64,000 nucleotides of DNA from Planctomycetota bacterium (GTDB taxonomy: Bacteria; Planctomycetota; Phycisphaerae; Phycisphaerales; SM1A02). This document shows, piece after piece, positions 18,970-27,564 of the stretch. The translations under genes and the position numbers were made by a program. Location of the stretch: the NCBI GenBank assembly GCA_022574595.1, contig JACZRS010000005.1:152480-216479 (forward strand), given 5' to 3'. Position 1 is the stretch's first letter; every line of letters begins with the position of its first letter. Below the pieces are notes generated by a model. The model saw only the letters and a program-made list of their open reading frames with translations, was not told the origin of the DNA and made no database searches.

Positions 18970-19482
18970 TCTTACAATCGAATAAAAACACAACATGTCA
19001 AACTCACCCCCATTAGCGCCCGGCTTCGCCGGGCAAATGGCGCACAATTGCACAACCACATTCAATCATTTAGCCCCGGGTGAACACATCAGCGATCTAC
19101 TCATCCTCTTCGCCAATTGGGGTCCGTGTAAATAAAAAAACCCGGACGCCCATGGATTCCGGGGTAGCAATCCATGGGGTATTCTTAAGATGGCATCATG
19201 GCATCAAGACATCTGCGTGTAAAGTCGTCCCGATTCCATCGGGAATGGCCGCGCTCCTGGCTTATGAGTCATGGTCTTCTTATACCTCACCACTCCCAAG
19301 GGTTTCCCCTAGTCAACCAGTTAGGCGTCACCTAAATAGGGGATAGGAACCGGGCTAGTCGTAGCTATGTTCCGTGAATCGCTTAATATCATTGCGGATG
19401 GACGTGCGGAGGATCAATCGCCCGAAATCTCTGCTAGAATGTCCAAGAGTATGGACAAATCCAACACGAAGGATCCTTCCGC
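18970..19482. repeat. Repeat-rich intergenic region
   Basis: Holds a second small hairpin (GCCCGGC TTC GCCGGGC, 19018-19034), a half copy of the previous terminator, the dockerin-like gene tail described separately, and from 19135 to 19210 a palindrome-bearing stretch (CCATGGAT/ATCCATGG type) that recurs inverted near 27.45-27.55 kb. From 19210 to 19482 I see no gene; TTTCCCCTAGTCAACC near 19310 echoes repeats at 46.7 and 53.0 kb. Confidence 0.7.
19091..19135 (+). pseudogene. 3' end of a lost dockerin-like gene
   Basis: Fourteen codons and a stop read SDLLILFANWGPCK. This is nearly the same as the last residues of the dockerin-like protein ending at 27565 (TDLLILFANWGPCI). No open frame leads into it, so it is the broken 3' end of a paralogous gene. 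The following sequence is also shared with the region downstream of the 27.6-kb gene. Confidence 0.75.
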
Positions 19483-20253
19483 ATGAATGAAAAAGATCCA
19501 ATCTTTGATGATGCTTTTGTCGCAAATTTGCCAGATGATCCATGGGATCGCTTAGCTCAAGTTTGTAATTACTTCAATGAGTGGTACGGAAAGTTAGCAG
19601 GAGGTACGCATATCCAGCATCACGAACAGATCATTGATGCCTACGCTCTTTTGCGCACTGTATTATCACAGCACAAAGAACATCTAAAAGACATCCCGAA
19701 TGCATTCAAGGTTCAGCACAATCCCCAAGACAACGTAAATAACATTGTTTCACAATTCAAAAAAATAAGCGATTTGGCTCAACAGACCCTTGGCCACCGC
19801 TTTGCGGATTATAATTTCACAACATCGAGTGAACGCTATGAAGCTATGTTCGCTGACGATTTGCGGATTGAGTTTCATGAAGATGATATTGCTCGACTGC
19901 AGGTGCTGATAAATGAGCTTCGGGATGAAATATCCGGATGTGCATCACTCGAAGCGAACCACCAATATAGATTGCTAAGAAGACTTGAGCGCCTACAGAA
20001 AGAATTACATAAGACAGTGTCCAACCTCGATAATATGTGGATATTCATTGGCGATGCAGCGTTTGTATTGGGTAAGGCAGCAGAAGATGTAAAACCGATG
20101 TTTGTTCTGATTCGTGAAATGATGGGAATCACACGAAACGCAATGGCAAGGGCGCATGGACTTCCTGCAGCAGAAATTCAGGATTTCTTGCTCGAAACTA
20201 AGGAAGTCGTTACTGATGCGATTACAACTACAGCTGAGGATATTATCACGTAA
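19483..20253 (+). CDS. Helical protein of unknown function, upstream of TIR-like pair
   Basis: 256 residues, mostly charged helices (LRIEFHEDDIARLQVLINELRDEI, split here as LRIEFHEDDIARLQ and VLINELRDEI; RLLRRLERLQKELHKTV). No signal peptide, membrane segment or catalytic motif is seen. I do not recognise it. AAGGA lies upstream of the ATG. It is 75 nt before a membrane protein and TIR-like pair on the same strand, with a GTTCCG/CGGAAC hairpin between, so it could belong to that module or be a separate cargo gene. Confidence 0.6.
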   Translation: MNEKDPIFDDAFVANLPDDPWDRLAQVCNYFNEWYGKLAGGTHIQHHEQIIDAYALLRTVLSQHKEHLKDIPNAFKVQHNPQDNVNNIVSQFKKISDLAQQTLGHRFADYNFTTSSERYEAMFADDLRIEFHEDDIARLQVLINELRDEISGCASLEANHQYRLLRRLERLQKELHKTVSNLDNMWIFIGDAAFVLGKAAEDVKPMFVLIREMMGITRNAMARAHGLPAAEIQDFLLETKEVVTDAITTTAEDIIT

Positions 20254-20290
20254 GAGGTTCCGCCATATAAAATGGCGAGTCACGGAACAG
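20254..20290 (+). other. Hairpin between helical protein and membrane protein genes
   Basis: GTTCCG and CGGAAC pair across about 24 nt with an inner CCAT/ATGG pairing. It may be a weak terminator or a processing site; there is no U tract. Confidence 0.35.
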
Positions 20291-20328
20291 GCAGCTAATT
20301 GCCATGCCATTAAACGGGAGGAGAGAGC

Positions 20329-20760
20329 ATGACTAATGAGCAAGTGAAACACTTAGAGTTTATTCAAAGCATAATCTCCCGTATGAACACAAATTCTTTT
20401 CAGATCAAGGCATGGACAGTGACATTAGTCTCAGCCCTTCTGGCTATATTTGCATCAACCAAGAATGACTGCTTTGTTCTTGTTGCGGTTTTTCCTGCTG
20501 TCGTCTTGTGGTTTCTCGACTCTTACTATCTTATGCAAGAGCGAAAATTCCGTGGCCTATACAATGATGTAGCTGGGGTTTCGGAACATTCAAAGCAAAT
20601 CAAGATATTTGCGATGCGCCCTGATCTATACACTGGAGGAAAATACTCCTATTGGAGTACCTTCACCTCTGTCACCATCTTGACGTTGTATCTATCTATT
20701 ATTATCGGATTGGCCAGTCTTTATATCTATCTACAGTGTTTTGTAACGAAAGGAACATAG
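20329..20760 (+). CDS. Membrane protein paired with the TIR-like gene
   Basis: 143 residues with three hydrophobic helices (AWTVTLVSALLAIFA, FVLVAVFPAVVLWFLD, ILTLYLSIIIGLASLYIYL) and a soluble loop between the second and third. The opening (LEFIQSIISRMNTNSFQIKAW) matches a common family of small membrane proteins often found next to MTH538 TIR-like genes, as recalled from general knowledge. GGGAGGAGAG provides a strong ribosome site. Only 3 nt separate it from the TIR-like gene, so they are one unit. It could be a membrane effector. Confidence 0.75.
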   Translation: MTNEQVKHLEFIQSIISRMNTNSFQIKAWTVTLVSALLAIFASTKNDCFVLVAVFPAVVLWFLDSYYLMQERKFRGLYNDVAGVSEHSKQIKIFAMRPDLYTGGKYSYWSTFTSVTILTLYLSIIIGLASLYIYLQCFVTKGT

Positions 20761-20763
20761 CTC

Positions 20764-21261
20764 ATGGCTAGGAGAGTATTCTACAGTTTTCATTACAAAC
20801 CTGATGCAATGCGGGCATCGCTTGTACGGCAAATCGGCGCGCTTGAAGGAAACAGACCAGTCTCTGACAATGACTGGGAAAAGGTAGTCGGCGGGGGCGT
20901 AGCTGCTATCAAGAAGTGGATTGCTGGGCAGATGTCCGAGAGATCATGTACAGTCGTTCTTGTGGGGCAACAAACAGCCAATCGGAAATGGATAAATTAC
21001 GAGATTATACAATCATGGAATGCTAACATGGGGGTTGTAGGAATTCACATACATGGACTCAAGAATACCGACGGTAAAATTGCGCCGAAGGGGAACAATC
21101 CATTCGATCATGTAACTCATACTCCAACCAAAAAAAAACTATCTACGCTTGTCAAATGTTACAATCCAGCGGGTACCAATAGTAAAGAGCGATATGCATG
21201 GATAACAAAGAATCTGGCAAATGCTGTGGAGGAAGCTATAGATATCCGCGGGGCTAACTAA
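20764..21261 (+). CDS. MTH538 TIR-like (DUF1863, ThsB-related) protein
   Basis: 165 residues. The sequence is a clear TIR-like domain: VFYSFHYKPDAMRAS at the first strand, VSDNDWEKV, AIKKWIAGQMSERSCTVVLVG, ANRKWINYEI and GVVGIHIHGLK. This is the DUF1863 group that includes ThsB of Thoeris, where the TIR domain makes a nucleotide signal after phage infection. No ThsA is adjacent; instead it is coupled to a membrane protein. Role as the sensor or signal maker of a two-gene defence unit is inference. Confidence 0.85.
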   Translation: MARRVFYSFHYKPDAMRASLVRQIGALEGNRPVSDNDWEKVVGGGVAAIKKWIAGQMSERSCTVVLVGQQTANRKWINYEIIQSWNANMGVVGIHIHGLKNTDGKIAPKGNNPFDHVTHTPTKKKLSTLVKCYNPAGTNSKERYAWITKNLANAVEEAIDIRGAN

Positions 21262-21406
21262 TGAAAGAATGACCTTACAAACCCACAATGGCAGAGTAGT
21301 TCTGCTTGTAGCGAAGCGATGAGGATTTTGGGAAAATCATCATGCTAGTGACCGTGCAGGAGAGCTTGAATGAAGTCCATGTACAGAAGATGTGAAGGTG
21401 ATCGTA

Positions 21407-21724
21407 ATGTTTATAAACTATGATCCTGATGCCAAGCCAGAAGTAACAAAAGAAATGCTCGAGGAGGCAGAAGAGCTTAGACTCCAACTGGTCAATGTGA
21501 TTTGCGATGAGCAAGGCGCAAAGGTAGGAGACCCTGATGGCGTCACATTCATTGCATTGGTACCTTTTCTGCCTCGAACAGGCGATCGGATAGAGCTTCA
21601 AGATGGCAACATGTGTGAAGTGAAACGGACTTATTTCAGAGTAGTACAGAGTAATAGCGACTCTGGACAAATTATGTCGATCAAGTTGCATCCGACCGTT
21701 GTTGCCCACAGAATCAAAAAGTAG
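21407..21724 (+). CDS. Hypothetical protein
   Basis: 105 residues, not recognised. The first third is an acidic helix (KEMLEEAEELRLQLVNVI), the rest a small beta-rich part (GDRIELQDGNMCEVKRTYF). A competing open frame exists on the other strand (21275-21733), but its translation is low-complexity and His/Cys-rich in a way that suggests a shadow. ATG at 21407 follows AAGGTGA; a GTG at 21392 is an alternative. Confidence 0.5.
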   Translation: MFINYDPDAKPEVTKEMLEEAEELRLQLVNVICDEQGAKVGDPDGVTFIALVPFLPRTGDRIELQDGNMCEVKRTYFRVVQSNSDSGQIMSIKLHPTVVAHRIKK

Positions 21725-21793
21725 GTCAAACAAATGTGCAAGGATGATCTATTTGAAATCCAAGTGCAGTAGGGAATGGACGCCATTGCATTC

Positions 21794-21961
21794 CTACTTC
21801 TTCAAAACCCGATTTGCGATCTTTTCCAAGTGGTGTCGTGCCCAATTGCTTAGCGGTCGATCCTCAGCTTCCGCAGCTTTACGAAGGAGATCTAACTGCT
21901 TCTTAGTGAGGCGAACTTGCAGAGTCTGATCATAATTACGGAATTGCTTTTTCTTGGCCAT
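21794..21961 (-). CDS. Short ribbon-helix-helix DNA-binding protein
   Basis: A 55-residue protein too short for usual gene calls. It begins MAKKKQFRNYDQTLQVRLTK, where TLQVRLTK fits the beta strand of ribbon-helix-helix proteins, followed by KQLDLLRKAAEAEDRPLSNW and a closing helix ARHHLEKIANRVLKK. Such proteins act as antitoxins or plasmid regulators. No toxin is adjacent on this strand. The ~160 bases beyond it (21962-22126) hold the leader of the next gene. Confidence 0.7.
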   Translation of the reverse strand: MAKKKQFRNYDQTLQVRLTKKQLDLLRKAAEAEDRPLSNWARHHLEKIANRVLKK

Positions 21962-22126
21962 TAGCGAATTCTAATCAATTTTGTCGGAATTGTCCGATAC
22001 ATCGCTTGACAAGAACCTTCTAAGGCAGTACATTGTTTCTTGGCCAATGTGGCCTTTAACTAAAATTGCCCCCGCGCTGTAAGAGCAGCCGGGGGCGTGG
22101 ATCGAACCCGATAAAGGAGTCCGACC

Positions 22127-22597
22127 GTGACTACTGTAGCTGCATTTGTATCGTCAAGCACTCCCCCGGAAGTTTCCGGGGCGCAAACCCCTCCAACACA
22201 AGCGTTTATGGCAATTGATAAGTCGCCCGATCCCGATCCCGGGACAAGGGGGACTGCCAGCGACCTGTACAACGAAAAGTATTGTCTGCAACTGACCGGA
22301 CTTTCTATTCAGGAAACGTCAATATCAGTAGGCAAGTACCTCAACATCTATTGGCACTCAATACTCGAAGTAGACCCACTACTAAGAGCAGCTTTGCTTC
22401 CAATTAAAAGTTGCACACCGGATCGCCTAAAGCAATGTATGAACGCACTGATACAAAGGTATCCAGATCCACGAGGCATGCATCGTTGGATGAAACGACA
22501 TATGCGCCAACTTGTGCCGCTGCTGGATTGGAAAATTGTGCTGGCCTACGCCCGCTTCAATGACCCGGCAATCGCAGAAGAAGCAATCAAGTCGTAG
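22127..22597 (+). CDS. Hypothetical protein
   Basis: 156 residues starting with GTG after AAAGGAG. The first ~45 residues are Pro/Ser/Thr-rich and disordered; the rest is helical with KYCLQLTGLSIQETSISVGKY split as KYCLQLTGLS and IQETSISVGKY, and MHRWMKRHMRQLVPLLDW. No family recognised. A Pro-rich start followed by a compact helical domain and the position in an accessory patch suggest cargo. Confidence 0.5.
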   Translation: MTTVAAFVSSSTPPEVSGAQTPPTQAFMAIDKSPDPDPGTRGTASDLYNEKYCLQLTGLSIQETSISVGKYLNIYWHSILEVDPLLRAALLPIKSCTPDRLKQCMNALIQRYPDPRGMHRWMKRHMRQLVPLLDWKIVLAYARFNDPAIAEEAIKS

Positions 22598-22617
22598 GTA
22601 TACACAAAGAATAAAGA

Positions 22618-22697
22618 ACCCTCACCCCCAACCCCTCTCCCAAAGGTAGAGGGGAGTCAGAAAGCCCTCTCCCCCTGGGAGAGGGTTGGGTGAGGGT
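22618..22697. repeat. Inverted repeat of the CCCTCACCCC type
   Basis: Arms ACCCTCACCCCCAACCCC and GGTTGGGTGAGGGT flank an inner pair of CCTCTCCC-type arms. This is a widespread class of genomic palindrome with no known gene. It separates two small genes. Confidence 0.8.
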
Positions 22698-22731
22698 CAG
22701 GTGTTTTTGCATAATCACAAGGGGCAAAGCA

Positions 22732-23145
22732 ATGGCTAAGACGAAGAAAAAACGAAAGACAAAGACGAATTCAACGCCGAGTGTTCGCGTGCCGTGTTCG
22801 GCACTATTAGATATAGTAGATGAAATTAACGATCTTACCGCAGCGCTGGGTTGTTTACCTGAATTGCGAATGATGAGTTCAACCATGCGGGATATTATTC
22901 AGCCGCCAAATGAAGACCGTGTTCCAAGCAGTGCTGATGGTTTAGGGCAATGCGCGCTAAAATTATTTGATAAGCGATTAGATAAGTATTTGTGTGCCGC
23001 AGGTAATGTGTTCATCAAGCGGGCGAGCATGGTGTGTCCGACTGAGATGGCAGATATGGTGGATATGATTCCGGATGCTGTAAGGTGGCGTTTATATCGA
23101 CTGGAAGCGTTGATCGTTCTGCTGAAAGAAGAACAACTGAAGTAG
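22732..23145 (+). CDS. Hypothetical protein with basic N-terminus
   Basis: 137 residues. The start MAKTKKKRKTKTNSTPS is strongly basic, followed by helices with Cys residues (CSALLDIVDEINDLTAALG, LYRLEALIVLLKEEQLK). I do not recognise it. The frame is open upstream to 22690, but the ATG at 22732 follows AAGGGGCAAAG. It may bind nucleic acid through the basic tail; that is speculation. Confidence 0.45.
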   Translation: MAKTKKKRKTKTNSTPSVRVPCSALLDIVDEINDLTAALGCLPELRMMSSTMRDIIQPPNEDRVPSSADGLGQCALKLFDKRLDKYLCAAGNVFIKRASMVCPTEMADMVDMIPDAVRWRLYRLEALIVLLKEEQLK

Positions 23146-23414
23146 TAGAGAAGAAAAGCCGACGGCAGTCGTTTTTTCTTGGCGAGTTTGTTGCAGAGGA
23201 GAGGGGGATAAGATACGCGGCTAACGAACGTGGCTTGGCGGTAATTTGGGCTCTATTAATCCTTGTTGGTTTGGGATTAGTGTTGCTTGCAAGCGCGGTG
23301 GGAAATTCAACAAGTCCGCCCGGCTGGAGTGATTTTGTGCCACTGCTTTATGCTCTGGGCGGCTTGATTGTTGGCATTTTTCTCATCTACTACGGGCGGA
23401 TTCTTCGCAAGTAA
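23085..23414 (+). CDS. Small membrane protein, start uncertain
   Basis: Up to 109 residues with two membrane helices (VIWALLILVGLGLVLLASAV and LLYALGGLIVGIFLIYYG) and a basic C-terminus. The frame begins inside the previous gene at GTG 23085 and no ATG lies between there and the first helix, so the true start is unclear; it may be translated by coupling. Function unknown. Confidence 0.4.
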   Translation: MAFISTGSVDRSAERRTTEVVEKKSRRQSFFLGEFVAEERGIRYAANERGLAVIWALLILVGLGLVLLASAVGNSTSPPGWSDFVPLLYALGGLIVGIFLIYYGRILRK

Positions 23415-23565
23415 TTTAGCTTGATTTAACAAAGATTAAGAATAATTAAGAACAAATAAGACTTATTAGCTCAAAGCAAGAAAATTAGTTATGTTAAACT
23501 CTCAGAGGTAGCGGAACCATTTCGGGACCGCCTCGATCCCCCTCAATCCTCTACCGAGTTGTCAA

Positions 23566-23892
23566 TTACCCGCCTGTGATCTTGTCGATCTTCACTCGAA
23601 GGTAGCTTTGGCGGTGGCCTGTCTTGCGGCGGTAGCCTTTTCGACGTTTGAACTTAATCACGTCGATCTTCTCACCCTTGATTTGCTCAAGAACTTCTGC
23701 GGTGACCGAAGCACCACTTATATAGGGAGTGCCGATCTTGGCTGCTTTCTTACCCTCAGCATCGCCTAGCGCCAGTACGCGATCAAATTTGAGCTTTTTC
23801 TTCTTGTCGCCAAGGTCTCTGAGATCGATGTCGATCACATCGCCTTGGCTTACTCGGATTTGCGTTCCACTGTCTTCAAATATTGCGTACAC
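23566..23892 (-). CDS. rplU: 50S ribosomal protein L21
   Basis: 108 residues starting with GTG at 23892. The sequence VYAIFEDSGTQIRVSQGDV, LKFDRVLALGD, GTPYISGASVTAEVLEQ and FKRRKGYRRKTGHRQSYL is typical for bL21, which binds 23S rRNA. The frame is open far upstream (to 24114) but that part does not look like L21. rpmA (L27), usually the next gene, is not here; downstream sequence on this strand is intergenic. Confidence 0.95.
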   Translation of the reverse strand: MYAIFEDSGTQIRVSQGDVIDIDLRDLGDKKKKLKFDRVLALGDAEGKKAAKIGTPYISGASVTAEVLEQIKGEKIDVIKFKRRKGYRRKTGHRQSYLRVKIDKITGG

Positions 23893-23996
23893 GGCTGATA
23901 GTCCTCTTGAATAGAAAATTGGAGTCGGGGATTCTATCGCACCAAACCCAATTGCCAAGTGCTGGCTGCCACCTTTTATTTTGATAGAGCTATCCC

Positions 23997-24605
23997 TCAG
24001 ACCGCAACAGCTGCCCATGGCCAGGGTTGACCTGCTGCCTCGAAGCCTTTGGCCCAGCGTCTGCAATCTATGCATGTACCACAAGGAGCCTTTTGTCCCC
24101 CTTCGCATGGCCAAAATGGCTGATCTAGCATCCCCTGATCATCGCCCAAATCCACGATCTGCTTCTCAGACAGGTCTACTAAGGGCAGATCAATCATCAG
24201 CAAACTAGAGGTTTGGCCGGTCTCGGCCAGCGAAACAACTAGATTCGCCCGCTCAACCGCTATGCAAATTTGCTTAGGATCAGGCCCGACTTGCTTGGGC
24301 CACACCACTTTTTGGCATCCTGACTCGGTGGCTGCGATCAATGCAGCTAGAAGCAAATCGGCCTCCTTAAGAGCCAGTGCATGCTTTTGGCTACTAGGTA
24401 GCTCATTACGTCTTTTGGACATGAATACTGTCTGGATGCCAAAGACTTCCCCATGCTCCTTGGCTGCGTTAAGCAGCTTTTCACTGGCATCAGTCGCATA
24501 TGAAGGATGCCACAGCACCATCTGCATCGGATCCCGCTGCAATGCAACTGCTACCAGCGAAGGCAGATCTCCATAGTCAATTACTAGTGTACTAGCAGAA
24601 GCCAT
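23997..24605 (-). CDS. QueC-like protein with degenerate ATP-binding loop
   Basis: About 202 residues. The C-terminus PCGTCIDCRRWAKGFEAAG, with an upstream PFWPCEGG, is the zinc-binding end of QueC, which makes 7-cyano-7-deazaguanine for queuosine. The N-terminal PP-loop, SGGxDS in active QueC, reads DYGDLPS here, so adenylation is unlikely to work in the known way. The middle (AALIAATESGCQKVVWP) still fits the fold. Start ATG at 24605 avoids collision with the divergent symporter. It may be a catalytically altered paralogue or a binding protein. Confidence 0.75.
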   Translation of the reverse strand: MASASTLVIDYGDLPSLVAVALQRDPMQMVLWHPSYATDASEKLLNAAKEHGEVFGIQTVFMSKRRNELPSSQKHALALKEADLLLAALIAATESGCQKVVWPKQVGPDPKQICIAVERANLVVSLAETGQTSSLLMIDLPLVDLSEKQIVDLGDDQGMLDQPFWPCEGGQKAPCGTCIDCRRWAKGFEAAGQPWPWAAVAV

Positions 24606-24635
24606 TTCAAAGCCAAGATCGGCAAAGTCGAGCAA

Positions 24636-26267
24636 ATGTCGTTACAACTCGTAATTGCAGCTTTATCTTTAATATGGAGCAAGTGCGTGATTTTCACACT
24701 GGCAGCTTCGTTTGCGCCCCTGGATTGGATGGTTCTAGCAGTTTATATGGCTGCGGTGATTGCACTGGGAATCTTCGTTGGCAGAAAAAAACGAGGCGGC
24801 GATGAGTTCTTCCTCGCAGGTAGATCAATGCCTATGTGGGCGGTTTCAATTTCTGTCCTGGCAACATCCCTCTCCGCTGCAACATTCATCGGCGGACCGC
24901 AACAAGCCTATACCTCAAATCTCACATACCTATCCGCAACCATCGGCGGAATCATCGCAATCTTCATCGTAGCGTTTGGTTTCCTGCCAGCTTATTACAA
25001 ACAGGGTGTAACAACGGTCTACCAATTAATTGGTAACACATACGGCGGGACATCACAGCGCTGCGCCAGCGCAATGTTTATGCTTGGTAGAATCTTCGCA
25101 AGTGGCGCTAGGCTGTTTATGGTTGCCATACCATTCGCACTTATAACCTTTGGTGATATTGAACCAAATCACCTCATTGCATCAATTTTAATCATCGCAA
25201 TCGCAGCTTCACTCTACACAATGGTTGGCGGAATACGAGCAGTCATTTGGACTGATGTGCTGCAAGCAATCTTCTTGGTGGTTGCGGTGACAGCTGCATT
25301 AATTGTTTTGCTTAATAAGATCCCACTTGATTTCGGTGAGATACTTACAGTTCTTGGTGATACTAAAGTAGGTGACACAAATAAACTAACTGTAATCGAT
25401 ACTAGTACGGATCCGTCAAAGTGGTATACGCTTTGGACCGCACTTATTGGTTGGACGATATTTAATGTTGCGGCTTTCGGAACAGATCAAGATCTTGCTC
25501 AGCGAATGCTTACTTGCAAGAGCGCTAAATCCGCAAGTTGGTCCGCCATACTATCACACTTAATAGGTTGGCCGATTACCGCATTGTTTCTATTCTTGGG
25601 ATTACTACTTTTTATTGTTTACAAACGCCCCGACTTAATGGGTTCGGCTGCGATTGTTGACAATATAGATGATACTAGAAAGATATTTATTGAGTTTATT
25701 ATTCACGAAATGCCGGCGGGGTTAAGAGGATTAATGCTTGCGGGGTTATTTGCAGCTGCGATGAGCAGTTTAGATTCTGCCCTGAACGCAATGGCATCAA
25801 CAACAATTACAGATTTCTACAGGCCGCTTACAACAATAAATGGGAAACAAAGTGAAAAGGCTCAGCAAAGAGAACTTGGATTATCACGGATATTAATCTT
25901 TGTGTGGGCATTATTATTAGCAGGCTTTGCGTGTTTTTGTGTATATTGGCAGAGCGCGTCTAAAAAAACACTCATCGATTTCGCCTTAGGCGTTATGACC
26001 TTTGCTTATAGCGGTTTGCTTGCGGTATTTCTCACAGCCCTATTTACCAAGCGGGGTAATGCAGTAAGTGTGATCGCTGCTCTTTGTACAGGTTTTATTT
26101 GTATATTATTGATGCAAGGATTTGCATGGAAGGAGTGGGCGCCGTGGTTTAACATCGACATAGTCAAATATACTATATCCATGCCCTGGCAGATGTTAAT
26201 TGCAACATCGCTTAGCTTCGCGGTCTGCTGCGTTGGTCGTAGATCAGTTAATACCTCAACTACCTAA
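24636..26267 (+). CDS. Sodium:solute symporter (SSS/SLC5 family)
   Basis: 543 residues with about 13 hydrophobic segments. The segment RRKKRGGDEFFLAGRSMPMW, here beginning at the GRKKRGGDEFFLAGR stretch, is the SSS signature after helix 1, and LATSLSAATFIGGP, GGIRAVIWTDVLQ and LAGLFAAAMSSLDSALNAM are the conserved sodium-site regions. It takes up a solute (sugar, amino acid or similar) with sodium; the substrate cannot be told. Its last 12 nt overlap the convergent aminotransferase gene. Confidence 0.92.
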   Translation: MSLQLVIAALSLIWSKCVIFTLAASFAPLDWMVLAVYMAAVIALGIFVGRKKRGGDEFFLAGRSMPMWAVSISVLATSLSAATFIGGPQQAYTSNLTYLSATIGGIIAIFIVAFGFLPAYYKQGVTTVYQLIGNTYGGTSQRCASAMFMLGRIFASGARLFMVAIPFALITFGDIEPNHLIASILIIAIAASLYTMVGGIRAVIWTDVLQAIFLVVAVTAALIVLLNKIPLDFGEILTVLGDTKVGDTNKLTVIDTSTDPSKWYTLWTALIGWTIFNVAAFGTDQDLAQRMLTCKSAKSASWSAILSHLIGWPITALFLFLGLLLFIVYKRPDLMGSAAIVDNIDDTRKIFIEFIIHEMPAGLRGLMLAGLFAAAMSSLDSALNAMASTTITDFYRPLTTINGKQSEKAQQRELGLSRILIFVWALLLAGFACFCVYWQSASKKTLIDFALGVMTFAYSGLLAVFLTALFTKRGNAVSVIAALCTGFICILLMQGFAWKEWAPWFNIDIVKYTISMPWQMLIATSLSFAVCCVGRRSVNTSTT

Positions 26268-27425
26268 CGCAGACATTCGCTTAAGCGCATCAATTAGTGT
26301 TTGCTCATCTTTACAGAACGCAAAGCGCACAAGGTTTTTCCCATCAGATGGATTGCTGTAAAAAGCACTGGGAGGGATCGCTGCCACCCCCACTTCTTTG
26401 ATTAGATGCTCACAAAAACTAACATCATCAGCAAACCCAAAGCGAGTGTGATCCGCAAGAACAAAATATGTCCCTTGCGGTAAGTACACTTCAAATCCGA
26501 TTTTATCTAACCCATCTGCCAGGATATCTCGCCTGCGTTGATAGGTTTCTACAAATTCCTGGTAGTACGAATCATCTGTACGCAATGCTGCGACAGCACC
26601 ATGTTGCAAAGGAGTTGCGGTTGCGAATGTTATAAATTGATGAGCTGCTCTTACGCCTGCTGTAAGCCTGGCAGGTGCGAGCGCCCACCCTATTTTCCAA
26701 CCGGTAAGTGAAAATGTTTTCCCCAACGATGATAGTGTCACCGTCCGTTCATACATTCCATCTAGCGTAGCAAGGCTAATATGCTCTTCATCAAATACCA
26801 GCCGCTCATACACCTCATCAGTAATGGCGATGGCATCATGCTCTTTGCACAAAGTTGCGATCAACTCTAGTTCTGCTTTAGTGAACACTTTCCCAGTAGG
26901 GTTGTGCGGCGTATTTACCAGAATCGCTTTGGTCTTATCTGAAAATGCAGCACGAAGTTTTGCTTCATTAACTTCAAAGTCTGGTGGCCTAAGTGTTATA
27001 AACTTCGCCTCCGCGCCCGACATGGCTACACATGCAGGATAGGAATCGTAGTAAGGTTCAAACAGGATTACTTCATCGCCGGGATTGATTAAGCCCATGA
27101 ATGTTGCGATCAACGCTTCAGTGCAGCCGCTAGTAACTGTTATTTCTGCATCAGGATCAATAGAAAGTCCGGTGTCGGTTTGGAATCGCTCTGCAATTGC
27201 TTGATTGAGTTGCGGTATGCCAAACATTCTGGCGTACTGTCCATGGCCGTTATTTATGGCATCAATCGCAGCTTGCTTAATAAACTCTGGCCCATCGAAG
27301 TTAGGAAACCCCTGGCCTAGGTTTATGGCATTATGCTCGATCGCCAATCGACTGATCTGAGTGAATATGGTTGAGCCAAAGGGTGCAAGTCGATCTGCAA
27401 CAGCATTACTTGATGAATCAGACAT
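26256..27425 (-). CDS. Class I PLP-dependent aminotransferase
   Basis: About 389 residues. Features of the methionine/kynurenine aminotransferase group: INLGQGFPNFDGP, YARMFGIPQLNQAIA, VTSGCTEALIATF, NTPHNPTGKVF, AITDEVYERLVFD and the PLP lysine in SLGKTFSLTGWKIGW. ATG at 27425 gives the normal start; the frame extends to 27443. Reaction: amino transfer between an amino acid and a 2-oxo acid; the substrate preference is not determined by sequence alone. Downstream (27444-27564, on its upstream side) lies a palindromic repeat. Confidence 0.9.
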   Translation of the reverse strand: MSDSSSNAVADRLAPFGSTIFTQISRLAIEHNAINLGQGFPNFDGPEFIKQAAIDAINNGHGQYARMFGIPQLNQAIAERFQTDTGLSIDPDAEITVTSGCTEALIATFMGLINPGDEVILFEPYYDSYPACVAMSGAEAKFITLRPPDFEVNEAKLRAAFSDKTKAILVNTPHNPTGKVFTKAELELIATLCKEHDAIAITDEVYERLVFDEEHISLATLDGMYERTVTLSSLGKTFSLTGWKIGWALAPARLTAGVRAAHQFITFATATPLQHGAVAALRTDDSYYQEFVETYQRRRDILADGLDKIGFEVYLPQGTYFVLADHTRFGFADDVSFCEHLIKEVGVAAIPPSAFYSNPSDGKNLVRFAFCKDEQTLIDALKRMSALGS

Positions 27426-27443
27426 GGCGTTAGCGTAACGCAT

Positions 27444-27564
27444 TTAGGGGATCTTGCAAAATTGCCTCGATGCCATGATGCCTTGATGCCTTCTTACACA
27501 ACACCCCATGGATTGCTATCCATGGGCGTCTGGGGGCAATTGCGATCCATTGGCGTCTGGGAAT
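27444..27564. repeat. Palindromic repeat shared with 19.14-19.21 kb
   Basis: Contains CCCCATGGATTGCTATCCAT with flanking GCGTCTGGG units and a GATGCC repeat. The inverted form occurs at 19135-19210, each time directly after the 3' end of a dockerin-like gene. Confidence 0.75.

Noticed and set aside
21275..21733. 152-codon minus frame opposite the hypothetical at 21407
   Set aside because: Unusual composition, no recognisable pattern, and the plus frame has a better ribosome site.
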